DNA of 64,000 bases from Firmicutes bacterium CAG:460 (lineage in GTDB: Bacteria; Bacillota_I; Bacilli_A; RF39; UBA660). Where the stretch lies: NCBI GenBank assembly GCA_000437355.1, contig FR899774.1, positions 107,572 to 171,571 on the forward strand, read 5' to 3'. The notes beneath the pieces were generated by a model that saw only the letters and a program-made list of their open reading frames with translations, did no database searches and was not told where the DNA came from. Every line of letters starts with the position of its first letter. Positions within the stretch are counted from its first letter, which is position 1. The position numbers and the translations under genes were made by a program. This document shows, one piece after another, positions 16,517-24,681 of this stretch.

Positions 16517-18362
16517 ATTCCTTTTTTAAATAAATTGTTAAAACTGAGATATCAACTGGGTTTACTCCACTGATACGTGATGCTTGAGCAAGTGTTTTTG
16601 GTCTTATTTTTTCTAACTTTTGGCGTGCTTCACTAGCTAAGTTGGTAACTTTTTGATAATCAATATCTTCAGGTATTTGTTTTTCTTCTAATTTTGCTAA
16701 TTTTTCAACTTCTTTATAGGCTTTTTTAATATAACCATCGTATTTAGCTTTTATTTCTACTTGTTCTTTTACTTCAGTAGGATAATCTAAAGTTATAAAG
16801 TTTTCAATAAATTCTAGATTTATTTCTGGTCTTTTTAATAAATCATAATAATTTAAACCTGTCAAAGGTACATTTATGTTATTTTCATTAAATATTTTTG
16901 TTACTTCACTGGTTATATGAAGGGTATTTTCTTGTAAATACTTAGTTAATTCTTGTATTTTTTCTTCTTTATCTAGCAATCTTGCATATTGTTCTTCAGT
17001 AATTGTTCCAATATCATGGGCATAGTGGCGAAGTCTTAAATCAGCATTATCATGTCTTAAAATAAGGCGAAATTCTGCACGAGAAGTTAACATACGATAA
17101 GGTTCTATTGTTCCTTTTGTTACTAAGTCATCAATTAAAACACCGATGTAAGCATCACTTCTTTTTAGGATTAAAGCTTCTTTATTGTCTACTTTTAATG
17201 AGGCATTTATACCGGCGATTATCCCTTGGCCAGCAGCTTCTTCATAACCACTTGTACCATTGATTTGACCTGCAGTAAATAAATTTTCTAATACTTTATT
17301 TTCTAGTGATGGCTTTATTTGTAATGGGTCAATGGCATCATATTCTATAGCATAAGCATATTTTGTTATTTCGGCATTTTCTAACCCATGTAAGCTATGA
17401 ACCATTTTTTCTTGAACATCTTCTGGCATACTTGTGGAAAAACCTTGTAAATACCAATCATCATAGTAAAGACTTTCTGGTTCTAAAAATAGTTGATGTC
17501 TTTCTTTATCTGCAAATCTTACTATTTTATCTTCAATTGATGGGCAATATCTAGGTCCTACTCCAGTTGCATAACCACCATACATTGCAGATTTATCAAG
17601 ATTATCTCTGATAATTTGATGAGTTAATTCATTTGTGTATAATAAATAACATGATTTTTGGTCTTCAAGTTTGTATGAAGGAGCGAAGTCATTTGAAAAA
17701 GTCCAATAAGTGTTATCACCATGTTCTTCACTCATAACAGAAAAATCTATAGAACTTTTCTTTATTCTTTGTGGTGTTCCTGTTTTTAATCTAATTATTT
17801 TTAAACCATATTCATTTAATTTTGTTGATAAATAGTTACTTCTTCTTTCTCCATGAGGTCCTCCGGGAGTATTTTTACTACCAACTAAAATATTTCCACG
17901 TAAATAAGTACCAGTTGTTAAAATAACTGTTTTACCAAATATTTTTTCGTTATTTTCAGTAATAACTCCTTTTACTACGTTATCTTCAACTATTAAATCT
18001 TCAACTAAAGCTTCTTTTATTTCTAAATTAGGCATTTTCATTAAATATTCTTGCATGTTTTTAGGATATGTAATTTTATCTGCTTGGGCACGTAGACTTC
18101 TTACAGCAGGCCCTTTAGAATTATTAAGCATTTTTATTTGAATGTGTGAAATATCTGCAATATGTCCCATTAAACCACCGAGAGCATCAACTTCACGGAC
18201 AATTATTCCTTTGGCAGTACCTCCGATTGATGGATTACATGGCATGTCCCCGATATTTTTGATATTTCCTGTTATAAGTAAAGTTTTTTTACCAATTTTA
18301 GCAGCGATATGACTTGCTTCAATTCCTGCGTGTCCTCCTCCTACTACTATAACATCATACAT
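16497..18362 (-). CDS. mnmG: tRNA uridine-5-carboxymethylaminomethyl synthesis enzyme MnmG
   Basis: The 621-residue flavoprotein, with MnmE, adds carboxymethylaminomethyl or aminomethyl groups to U34 of tRNAs. The N-terminal FAD site is VIVVGGGHAGIEAS. Further marks are GDMPCNPSIGGTAKG, the PRYCPSIEDK motif with its catalytic Cys, and a C-terminal helical MnmE-binding region. The frame extends 9 codons upstream, but AGGTGA at the right spacing and family starts (MYDVIVVGGG) pick the ATG at 18362. It lies 11 bases downstream of mnmE. Confidence 0.96.
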   Translation of the reverse strand: MYDVIVVGGGHAGIEASHIAAKIGKKTLLITGNIKNIGDMPCNPSIGGTAKGIIVREVDALGGLMGHIADISHIQIKMLNNSKGPAVRSLRAQADKITYPKNMQEYLMKMPNLEIKEALVEDLIVEDNVVKGVITENNEKIFGKTVILTTGTYLRGNILVGSKNTPGGPHGERRSNYLSTKLNEYGLKIIRLKTGTPQRIKKSSIDFSVMSEEHGDNTYWTFSNDFAPSYKLEDQKSCYLLYTNELTHQIIRDNLDKSAMYGGYATGVGPRYCPSIEDKIVRFADKERHQLFLEPESLYYDDWYLQGFSTSMPEDVQEKMVHSLHGLENAEITKYAYAIEYDAIDPLQIKPSLENKVLENLFTAGQINGTSGYEEAAGQGIIAGINASLKVDNKEALILKRSDAYIGVLIDDLVTKGTIEPYRMLTSRAEFRLILRHDNADLRLRHYAHDIGTITEEQYARLLDKEEKIQELTKYLQENTLHITSEVTKIFNENNINVPLTGLNYYDLLKRPEINLEFIENFITLDYPTEVKEQVEIKAKYDGYIKKAYKEVEKLAKLEEKQIPEDIDYQKVTNLASEARQKLEKIRPKTLAQASRISGVNPVDISVLTIYLKKEYGKNDN

Positions 18363-18373
18363 ATATTTTTCAC

Positions 18374-19723
18374 CTACTTTCCTAGACAAAAATTACTAAA
18401 TATTTTGTCAATTAGTTCATTATCATAACTGTCCCCAATAATTTGTCCTAGATACTCCCAGGCACTTTTTAAATCTATTTCTATCATATCAACAGAATAA
18501 CCATTATCTAAGTTACTTTGGGCACTTAATAAAGCTTCATGAGCTTTATTTATTAAATCTATTTCTCTTAGATTACATAGATAACTCATATCTTTATTTA
18601 CAATATTATCTAAATTTAATTTAGTAATTATTCTTTCTTTTAATTTATCTAAACCATTTATATCTATGGTATTTCCATAAATTACATCTTGTAAATTAGT
18701 TGATAATACTAATTTTGTTTCTAAATCCATTTTATTTACAAAGATAATTAGTTTATCACTATTATATTTATCAAGCATTTGTTGTTCTTCTTCACTTAAA
18801 GCTTCGTTATTATTTAAAACAAGTAAAATTAAATCAGATGCATCAGCAGTTTTTTTACTTTTATCTACACCGATTTTTTCAACAATATCTTCAGTTTCAC
18901 GAATTCCTGCTGTATCTATAAAATTAATTGCTACCCCATTTAGGGTAATTGTTCCTTCAACTATGTCTCTAGTTGTTCCTGGAATATTTGTAACAATGGC
19001 TTTTTCTTCATCAAGTAAACTATTTAAAATACTACTTTTACCTACATTTGGTTTACCTATTATAGCTATATTTACACCATTTTTAATAAGCCTGCCATTT
19101 TTAGAACCACTAACTAAACTATCTAATTCTTCTTTAATTTCATTTAAATATCCATGCATTAAATCTTCTGTTACTTGTAGTTCATCAGTATATTCTGGAT
19201 AATCAATATTTACTTCAATATTAGCAAGTATTTTAGCGATTTTATCCCTTAAAGTGCTTATTTGTTTACTAAGCTTTCCATCAACATTATTTATTGCTAA
19301 AGTTCTAGCAGCATCTGTTTTGGCAACAATTAAATCATTAACACTTTCTGCTTCTAAAAGATTTATTCTACCATTTAAATATGCTCTTTTTGTAAATTCT
19401 CCAGGTTCTGCTAATCTACATCCAGATGCAAGTAAGACTTCCATTATTTTTTTAGTGGTATTTATTCCTCCATGACAATTTATTTCAATTGTATCTTCAG
19501 TTGTATAAGTCTTTGGTCCACGCATTAACATTACTAATACTTCATCAATTACTTCTTCATTATATTTAATATGTCCATAATGAATTGTGTGGCTAGAAGC
19601 ATTTTTTAAATCATGGTCAAAAATACTATCTACAATGTTGATAGCTTCAGGACCAGTTAAACGCACAATAGATATTGCTCCGATACCCATTGAAGTTGAT
19701 ATTGCACAGATTGTATCTTCCAT
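18374..19723 (-). CDS. mnmE: tRNA modification GTPase MnmE
   Basis: The 449-residue protein has an N-terminal folate-binding domain starting EDTICAISTS. The G domain has a P-loop GKPNVGKSSILN (about 223-234), PGTTRDIVEG (G2), DTAGIRE (G3) and NKMD (G4). The C-terminal helices end in FCLGK, the conserved Cys tail. It partners MnmG, encoded next. In most Firmicutes jag lies just upstream; here the accessory island intervenes, and mnmE has its own TATAAT and a hairpin directly upstream. Confidence 0.96.
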   Translation of the reverse strand: MEDTICAISTSMGIGAISIVRLTGPEAINIVDSIFDHDLKNASSHTIHYGHIKYNEEVIDEVLVMLMRGPKTYTTEDTIEINCHGGINTTKKIMEVLLASGCRLAEPGEFTKRAYLNGRINLLEAESVNDLIVAKTDAARTLAINNVDGKLSKQISTLRDKIAKILANIEVNIDYPEYTDELQVTEDLMHGYLNEIKEELDSLVSGSKNGRLIKNGVNIAIIGKPNVGKSSILNSLLDEEKAIVTNIPGTTRDIVEGTITLNGVAINFIDTAGIRETEDIVEKIGVDKSKKTADASDLILLVLNNNEALSEEEQQMLDKYNSDKLIIFVNKMDLETKLVLSTNLQDVIYGNTIDINGLDKLKERIITKLNLDNIVNKDMSYLCNLREIDLINKAHEALLSAQSNLDNGYSVDMIEIDLKSAWEYLGQIIGDSYDNELIDKIFSNFCLGK

Positions 19724-19727
19724 AAAA

Positions 19728-19757
19728 AATACTTCCTTTCATTCGGAAGTATTATAA
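19728..19757 (-). promoter_or_regulatory. hairpin and promoter elements just upstream of mnmE
   Basis: AATACTTCC and GGAAGTATT (19728-19736 and 19745-19753) are separated by eight bases, then TTTTT runs into the ATG. The mnmE Shine-Dalgarno (GGAAG) is in the hairpin's 3' arm. A TATAAT (19752-19757 on the minus strand) overlaps the 5' arm, with a weak TTTATA 17 bases before it. It may be an attenuator for upstream transcripts, the start of mnmE's own transcript, or both. Confidence 0.5.
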
Positions 19758-19883
19758 CATACTTTTTAATAAATATAAACATTTTATGTAGCCACAAGAT
19801 TATTATTTTGTAATTTGTAATTCTATTTAAATCGTTGGATATAAATGGATTTTGATAAAAATGTTTTATCATATAAAATATTA

Positions 19884-21200
19884 TCAACATCCTTTTACAT
19901 TATGAACTAATATATTACTTTCTGATACATAATAAGTATGGTTATTTGCTACCTCAAAATTATAAACAATATTATTTTCTTTCATATATTCAATTTTATT
20001 TATGTTTATAAGTTCATTATTACTATCTAATAATTTGTCAGTTAATTTCAAATCTTTAACAGCTATCCATTCGTAGTTGTTATTTCTTAATACATAAAAT
20101 CTATGATATGGTGTAACTCTAATTATTTCATTATTTAAATATAAATTATAAATTTCAATATCTTCATGAATAAATGTTTTTGTAACTTTGTTTAATTCAA
20201 CTTTATTTGTTGTTTCATTGTATGAGTATACAATGTCATTAACTCTAATGTCTTCAATATTTTTATAACCATTTTTAGTAAATATTTTTGTACCAGCTGT
20301 AAAACAAGATACAGTTACAGTTTCGGTTGTATATGTTTCAGATTTATTTCCCTCATTATCAATTATATACACTGTAAAATTAAATTCTCCTCCATTACAA
20401 AAAAGTCTATCATCCGTCGGTATATAATATGTAAATTCATTTAAAGATCTTGATTGTTGTTCAAAATATTCTCCTTCTTTACTTGGATTAGTTTTTTTTG
20501 CTTTAATATAAGAAGTACTGATCTCATTTTTGCTTGTATATTGAATATTTAATTTTATAACCCTCCAGTCTGCACTTACAACTGTAATAGAGTTAATAAC
20601 AGGTTTTGATGCTTTAGTTGTACTACTTAATGTATAATTAGATGATTTATTGCCTTTTGTATCATCAACATAAACTACAATATTATACGTTGTGCTATCA
20701 TCAAGACTACTAAATGTATAAGTATTACTGTTACTTTCTGTAAATGTTGTTCCATTATCTTTAGAATAATAATATTTATTTACATCAAATGTTCCCTTTT
20801 TAGATGTAGAATTTATCGTTATTGTACTATCTGTTACTTCTGTTACGGATGCGATTATCGTTGGTAAAATTAATTTATCAAAATAAATATAGCATTTATC
20901 TGACATATTTCCTGTCATTAAAATAACTTTTCTTGTATCATCCCAACTTAGTTCTCCACCATTTTCACATTTTGATAATGTTGCATTAAAAAGATATCCA
21001 GTTGTTGGCCAATTTTCTCCAGAAGACATAATATAATCTCCACTATCATTTTCTAAATAATATGATAATAAATTTTTCTTTTTTCTAACAACTAGATTGT
21101 TCTCATCTTGAAATTCAATTTTCTCATTATTAGAAATTACATTTATTGTTATTGTGCATGCGATAAATACAGATGCTACTATCGCTAATTTTTTTCTCAC
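19884..21200 (-). CDS. secreted FnIII-like protein with C-terminal Hint domain
   Basis: The 438-residue protein has a signal or anchor segment (about 4-22) and a Cys-pair module (67-109: GYLFN, SKCENGGELSWDD, GNMSDKCYIYFDK). Two Ser/Thr-rich beta domains of fibronectin-III type follow (about 112-200 and 203-298). A Hint domain (299-438) has catalytic Cys299 in CFTAGTKI, block-B TPYHRF with His366, and terminal VHN with Asn434, leaving only Val-Lys-Gly-Cys after it. No Cys, Ser or Thr follows the Asn, so splicing is not expected; autocleavage, as in bacterial intein-like or pre-toxin Hint domains, is. It heads the accessory island, divergent from an XRE gene. No toxin domain is attached. Confidence 0.75.
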   Translation of the reverse strand: MRKKLAIVASVFIACTITINVISNNEKIEFQDENNLVVRKKKNLLSYYLENDSGDYIMSSGENWPTTGYLFNATLSKCENGGELSWDDTRKVILMTGNMSDKCYIYFDKLILPTIIASVTEVTDSTITINSTSKKGTFDVNKYYYSKDNGTTFTESNSNTYTFSSLDDSTTYNIVVYVDDTKGNKSSNYTLSSTTKASKPVINSITVVSADWRVIKLNIQYTSKNEISTSYIKAKKTNPSKEGEYFEQQSRSLNEFTYYIPTDDRLFCNGGEFNFTVYIIDNEGNKSETYTTETVTVSCFTAGTKIFTKNGYKNIEDIRVNDIVYSYNETTNKVELNKVTKTFIHEDIEIYNLYLNNEIIRVTPYHRFYVLRNNNYEWIAVKDLKLTDKLLDSNNELININKIEYMKENNIVYNFEVANNHTYYVSESNILVHNVKGC

Positions 21201-21234
21201 TATATCACATCCTTACTTAATAATATAATATTAT

Positions 21235-21274
21235 TTTAAGCCAAAATGGCTTAAATGTCAATAAGCCATTTTGG
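21235..21274. promoter_or_regulatory. nested palindromes in the divergent Hint/XRE promoter region
   Basis: TTTAAGCCA and TGGCTTAAA flank AAA (21235-21255). In addition CCAAAATGGCTT (21241-21252) pairs with AAGCCATTTTGG (21263-21274). The sequence thus holds three AAGCCA/TGGCTT half sites in 40 bp between two divergent start codons, a layout typical of an operator for the adjacent XRE repressor. Confidence 0.6.
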
Positions 21275-21305
21275 AATATGATATCTTTTTGTTGTAGGTG
21301 AAAAT

Positions 21306-21551
21306 ATGAATAGACTTAAAGAATTACGTGAAGATAAAGATATAATACAGAAAGATATAGCTAAAATACTAGGAATAACACAGACTGGTTACTCTAAATA
21401 TGAAGTTGAAACTAATGATATACCAACTGATGTGTTAAAAAAATTAGCTAAGTTTTATAATACCTCAATTGATTATTTATTATATCTTACTGATGAGAGA
21501 AAACCTTATCCTAAATCTATTATGGACATAGAAAAAACAAGTTCAAAATAA
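21306..21551 (+). CDS. XRE-family transcriptional regulator
   Basis: The 81-residue protein has a complete Cro/CI HTH (about 1-58: MNRLKELREDKDIIQKDIAK, GITQTGYSKYEVE, LKKLAKFYNTSIDYLLYLTD) and a short tail. AGGTGAAAAT sets the ATG. It is divergent from the Hint gene across nested palindromes, so it may repress both itself and the Hint gene (inference). It converges on a second XRE gene across a shared terminator. Confidence 0.85.
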   Translation: MNRLKELREDKDIIQKDIAKILGITQTGYSKYEVETNDIPTDVLKKLAKFYNTSIDYLLYLTDERKPYPKSIMDIEKTSSK

Positions 21552-21570
21552 TACATGAACTTGTTTTAGT
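21532..21570. terminator. bidirectional terminator between two XRE genes
   Basis: AACAAGTTCA (21536-21545) and TGAACTTGTT (21556-21565) form a 10-bp stem with a 10-base loop. On the minus strand it is followed by TTTTTTC, on the plus strand by TTAG. The plus XRE stop codon lies in the loop. Confidence 0.8.
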
Positions 21571-21898
21571 TTGTAACTTTAGCATTTAAAGAGTCAGCAT
21601 AACCAATTAATCTAAGTTGGTCTTCAGTAGCTAAATAAGTAAATTTTTCTAATAGTGCTATTTCTTTTTCACTTAGGTTTTTTGTAATATATTTTATTGG
21701 GGTATCATCATCTGTTAAACCCAGCAAATAGTCTGTTGAAGTTTCTAAATATTTTGCTAATTTTATTAATACTGTTGCACTTGGATAACCAACTCCAGAC
21801 TCATACATACTTATTGATTCTTGAGTTACTCCAACTTCTAAAGCTACATTCAATTGGTTCTTATGTCTTTTTTCTCTAATTTTTCTTAGATTTTCCAT
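21566..21898 (-). CDS. XRE-family transcriptional regulator
   Basis: The 110-residue protein has an N-terminal HTH (about 1-62: NLRKIREKRHKNQLNVALEVG, TQESISMYESG, LIKLAKYLETSTDYLLGLTDD) and a helical C-terminal segment (SEKEIALLEKFTYLATEDQLRLIGYADSL is the region; about 74-104). I start at the ATG at 21898, with AAAGGA upstream, instead of the GTG at 21916. Its target is unknown; the small secreted protein 170 bases away on the other strand is a candidate. Confidence 0.85.
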   Translation of the reverse strand: MENLRKIREKRHKNQLNVALEVGVTQESISMYESGVGYPSATVLIKLAKYLETSTDYLLGLTDDDTPIKYITKNLSEKEIALLEKFTYLATEDQLRLIGYADSLNAKVTN

Positions 21899-22097
21899 GT
21901 TACTTATTCCTTTCACAAATTAATTTTATAATATTAATTTATACTAAAAATAAGTATATATTATATTCTTTATAAAATAAATTTATACAGGCAATAATTT
22001 ATTATGGTTATAGACATTTTCTTTACTTATGAAACTAAGAGATTATTGATTATTTTGAAATAATACTTTATAATTTAGCTAGAATATGGAGGTTACT

Positions 22098-22418
22098 ATG
22101 AAAAAGTTACTATATGTAAGTATAATTTTTGTTGCTGTTTTGGGTATTTCTATTTATATTAATGGTAATAAAAAATTAGATAGTAATATAAATAATGATA
22201 AGTATGATACTTTAGGTTTATTACTTGAAACTGAAGTTGGTTCTGGAATTTATGAAACATCTAGTTCTGATACTTACCCAACTAGTGGTTATAAATTTAA
22301 TAGTGAGTTATCGAAATGTGAAAATGGCGGAGAACTTTCTTGGGATGATGTAAATAAAAAAGTGGTTTTTTCAGGAAATGTTTCTGATAAATGTTATATC
22401 TATTTTGATAAAGAATAA
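22098..22418 (+). CDS. small secreted protein with SKCENGG...DKCYIYFDK module
   Basis: The 106-residue protein has a signal or anchor segment (about 3-22), a short linker and, at 60-106, the same Cys-pair module as the Hint protein: YPTSGYKFN, LSKCENGGELSWDD, GNVSDKCYIYFDK. The two Cys (74 and 99) probably form a disulfide. No other domain is present. GGAGG lies upstream of the ATG at 22098, and a strong terminator follows. The function is unknown; it looks like a free-standing copy of the module. Confidence 0.7.
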   Translation: MKKLLYVSIIFVAVLGISIYINGNKKLDSNINNDKYDTLGLLLETEVGSGIYETSSSDTYPTSGYKFNSELSKCENGGELSWDDVNKKVVFSGNVSDKCYIYFDKE

Positions 22419-22422
22419 TCTT

Positions 22423-22446
22423 AGAACCAAGTATGGTTCTTTTTTT
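22423..22446 (+). terminator. intrinsic terminator
   Basis: AGAACCA-AGTA-TGGTTCT followed by six T, five bases after the stop of the small secreted protein. Confidence 0.9.
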
Positions 22447-22466
22447 GTAGGATTTATGGGATGGTT

Positions 22467-22545
22467 GCACCAAATTCCTGCTTTTTCTTTCGCATTTTCA
22501 CACATTTTTCCATGGTTTTTACACTTAATTTTACACAAAATTTCT
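22467..22545. repeat. flanking repeat, downstream copy
   Basis: An imperfect copy of the repeat at 23942-24018. Aligned elements in order: CACCAAATTCC, CACACATTTTTCC, then TTTTACACAAAATTTC, about 28-35 bases apart. It lies between the small secreted protein and the end of the DUF4143 gene. Confidence 0.65.
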
Positions 22546-22575
22546 TAAAAAAAGTAGTTTTTATTTTAACTACTT

Positions 22576-23916
22576 TTATAGTTTTGTCTCAGATATGTAT
22601 CTTTTTAGTAAGAATGTTAAAAAATATGGAAATGTGTAAAATTTACCATTAAAACCAATGTTTTTACTACATAACTTAATACCATATTTTATATCTTTGT
22701 ACTTTTCGCTATTTATCAAGTTGTTCAATGAAACAGTTGCATTATCATTTGCTTTAACTTCAACTGGAATTAATGAATTTTTATCTCTAATAAAGAAATC
22801 CATTTCTATTGTGCCTTTTTCATTTTTATAAAAATACAACCTGTATCCTTCTTTAACTAGCATTTCCCCAATAATATTTTCATATATTGCACCTTTATAA
22901 GTATTAAAATTATTATTTTTTCTTAAATCTTCTTGAGCTTCATCATCTAATGATGCAATTAATAATCCAGTATCTGAGAAATATAATCTATAATTTTCTG
23001 GATTATAATTTCCTTTTAAAGGTAGTTCACAGACCTCCATGCAATATGATATATTCACTATTCCAGCATCAGACAACCAATCTGATACACCTCGATATTC
23101 ACGATTTCTAGCACCTTCAGTTATTTTTGAAATTTGAAATTTCTTGTTTTCATTTCCTAAAAATGCAGCTATCTTTCTATATGCATTTAAAACTCTTGCT
23201 TTATCTAAACCTTGAGCATATTTTGCTATATCCTCTTCATAGTCAAGTAATATTTGTTTTTGCATATCTAGGATGCCACTAAAGTTTTTTTCCTCTACAA
23301 ATTTAGATACAATGGCTGGCATACCACCAACTAACATATATTCTTTAAATAATTCCATCATCACATTCATTTCTGTACTTGATAAAGGTGTACAATTTTT
23401 CATACATACATAAAGGTCCTCTATTTGACTTTCTTTATAACCTTTAGCCCATAAAAATTCTTCAAAATCCATTGAATACATAATGTAATCCTGTTTATTA
23501 CCTACACTATTTGACTCAATTTCATTATAATTAATGCCCATCATTGAACCAGAACATATTACATCAAACCTTTTATCAATATTAAACGACTTTAATGATG
23601 TTGCACAATTAATACAATCTTGAATTTCATCGAAAAATATTAATGTTTCGCCAGGTTCAAAAACAAGCTCATTATTAATTAATGATATATTTTTAATTAT
23701 TTCATCTACTCCAAAGCCACTGTCAAATATGCTTTTATATTCTTTATGTATTGCAAAATTTATTTCAATAAAGTTTTTATAATTATTTTTCGCAAAATTT
23801 TCTATTGCATCTGTTTTTCCTATTTGTCTAGCACCTTTTACTATAAGTGGCATTTTAAAATCTGAGTTTTTCCAATCTATTAAAAATTGGTCAATTTTTC
23901 GCTTTAATCTTGGCAT
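22576..23916 (-). CDS. AAA+ ATPase with DUF4143 domain
   Basis: The 446-residue protein of the ATP-binding/DUF4143 family. It has Walker A GARQIGKT (28-35), Walker B LIFFDEIQD (about 92-100) and sensor GSMMGI; the DUF4143 part (about 200-330, with YFSDTGLL) and a C-terminal PD-(D/E)XK-like stretch (EMDFFIRD, IPVEVKAND) follow. Such proteins are abundant in mobile or accessory parts of anaerobe genomes; their function is not settled. It ends with the family-like tail KNIGFNGKFYTFPYFLTFLLKR, so it is intact. It is flanked on both sides by the same iteron-like repeats, which suggests it arrived as a unit. Confidence 0.85.
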   Translation of the reverse strand: MPRLKRKIDQFLIDWKNSDFKMPLIVKGARQIGKTDAIENFAKNNYKNFIEINFAIHKEYKSIFDSGFGVDEIIKNISLINNELVFEPGETLIFFDEIQDCINCATSLKSFNIDKRFDVICSGSMMGINYNEIESNSVGNKQDYIMYSMDFEEFLWAKGYKESQIEDLYVCMKNCTPLSSTEMNVMMELFKEYMLVGGMPAIVSKFVEEKNFSGILDMQKQILLDYEEDIAKYAQGLDKARVLNAYRKIAAFLGNENKKFQISKITEGARNREYRGVSDWLSDAGIVNISYCMEVCELPLKGNYNPENYRLYFSDTGLLIASLDDEAQEDLRKNNNFNTYKGAIYENIIGEMLVKEGYRLYFYKNEKGTIEMDFFIRDKNSLIPVEVKANDNATVSLNNLINSEKYKDIKYGIKLCSKNIGFNGKFYTFPYFLTFLLKRYISETKL

Positions 23917-23941
23917 TTTTATTCACCTCATTATTAATTTA

Positions 23942-24018
23942 TCACAAAATTCCAGTTATTTCAAGATATTTTACACATTTTTCCTCTTTTTTTTGACTTA
24001 TTTTACACAAAATTCCAC
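23942..24018. repeat. flanking repeat, upstream copy
   Basis: An imperfect copy of 22467-22545: CACAAAATTCC, TTTTACACATTTTTCC, then TTTTACACAAAATTCC at about 30-base intervals. It lies 25 bases upstream of the DUF4143 start. It reads like three iterons of a TTTTACACAWWWWTTCC type. Confidence 0.65.
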
Positions 24019-24060
24019 GTAATTTAGTTCGTTTTTTACTTTTTTTTCCAGAATTATAGT

Positions 24061-24087
24061 ATTTAAAAACCGCTGTTATAGCGGTTT
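24061..24087 (-). terminator. intrinsic terminator of the rpmH-rnpA-yidC-jag operon
   Basis: AAACCGCT-ATAAC-AGCGGTTT then TT on the minus strand. The jag stop codon TAA is in the loop. It separates the operon from the accessory island. Confidence 0.85.
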
Positions 24088-24681
24088 AATTACGATATGT
24101 CTGTTTGGTTCTTCGCCTTCACTTTCGGTTTTTACACCTTTAAAATCAGTTAAGGCACTGTGAACTATTCTTCTTTCATAAGAAGTCATGTTATCTAAAG
24201 CAACTGGAACATTTGTAGAGGCTACTTCTTTAGCTGTTTTTTTTGCTAACCATTCTAGTCTTTTAATGTTCTTTTCTTTATAATTTGAAACATCTAAATT
24301 AAATTTATAATATATTCCTGTTGTATTTTGAATATATTGTTTTGCTAACGTTTCTAAAGCTTTTAGGGTTGCACCTTCTTTACCAATTAAGATATAGTCT
24401 TTATTAGAAAACATTCTTATTGTAACTCTGTCATCTTTATTAGTAAGTTCCATTGTTACTTCAAGTCCCATGTTTTCTACAACTTTTCTTAAGAATTCTT
24501 TAATTTCATTGTTGATATCAGTCTTTAAATAGGCTGTTACTTCATAGATAGTTCCTTGAAATAACTTACCTTTTTTAACTGTGCTTGTGTAAAGGAATTC
24601 TTCTTTTGAAAGATTATTTTCTTCCATTAAAGCACTTAGTGCTGCTTCAATACTTTTTCCCTCTTTAATTATCTTTTCCAT
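24076..24681 (-). CDS. jag: RNA-binding protein Jag/KhpB (SpoIIIJ-associated)
   Basis: The 201-residue protein has a Jag-N domain (about 1-50), a KH domain (about 85-135 with ILIGKEGATLKALETLAKQY) and an R3H domain (about 150-200 with MTSYERRIVHSALTDF and GEEPNRHIVI). It partners KhpA in RNA binding and cell-envelope control and is genetically tied to YidC/SpoIIIJ. Its start overlaps yidC by 17 bases. Confidence 0.93.
   Translation of the reverse strand: MEKIIKEGKSIEAALSALMEENNLSKEEFLYTSTVKKGKLFQGTIYEVTAYLKTDINNEIKEFLRKVVENMGLEVTMELTNKDDRVTIRMFSNKDYILIGKEGATLKALETLAKQYIQNTTGIYYKFNLDVSNYKEKNIKRLEWLAKKTAKEVASTNVPVALDNMTSYERRIVHSALTDFKGVKTESEGEEPNRHIVIKPL

Noticed and set aside
19657..19890. 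Minus-strand frame of 77 codons over the mnmE start
   Set aside because: It is a different frame over the mnmE N-terminus and intergenic DNA, without a ribosome binding site or recognisable protein.
19884..21200. Intein in a host protein
   Set aside because: The Hint block is at the very C-terminus, there is no C-terminal extein, and Val follows the Asn, so splicing is not expected.
22576..23916. Transposase or IS element
   Set aside because: Walker A and B motifs and the DUF4143 region identify an ATPase; no DDE catalytic pattern or terminal inverted repeats are seen.
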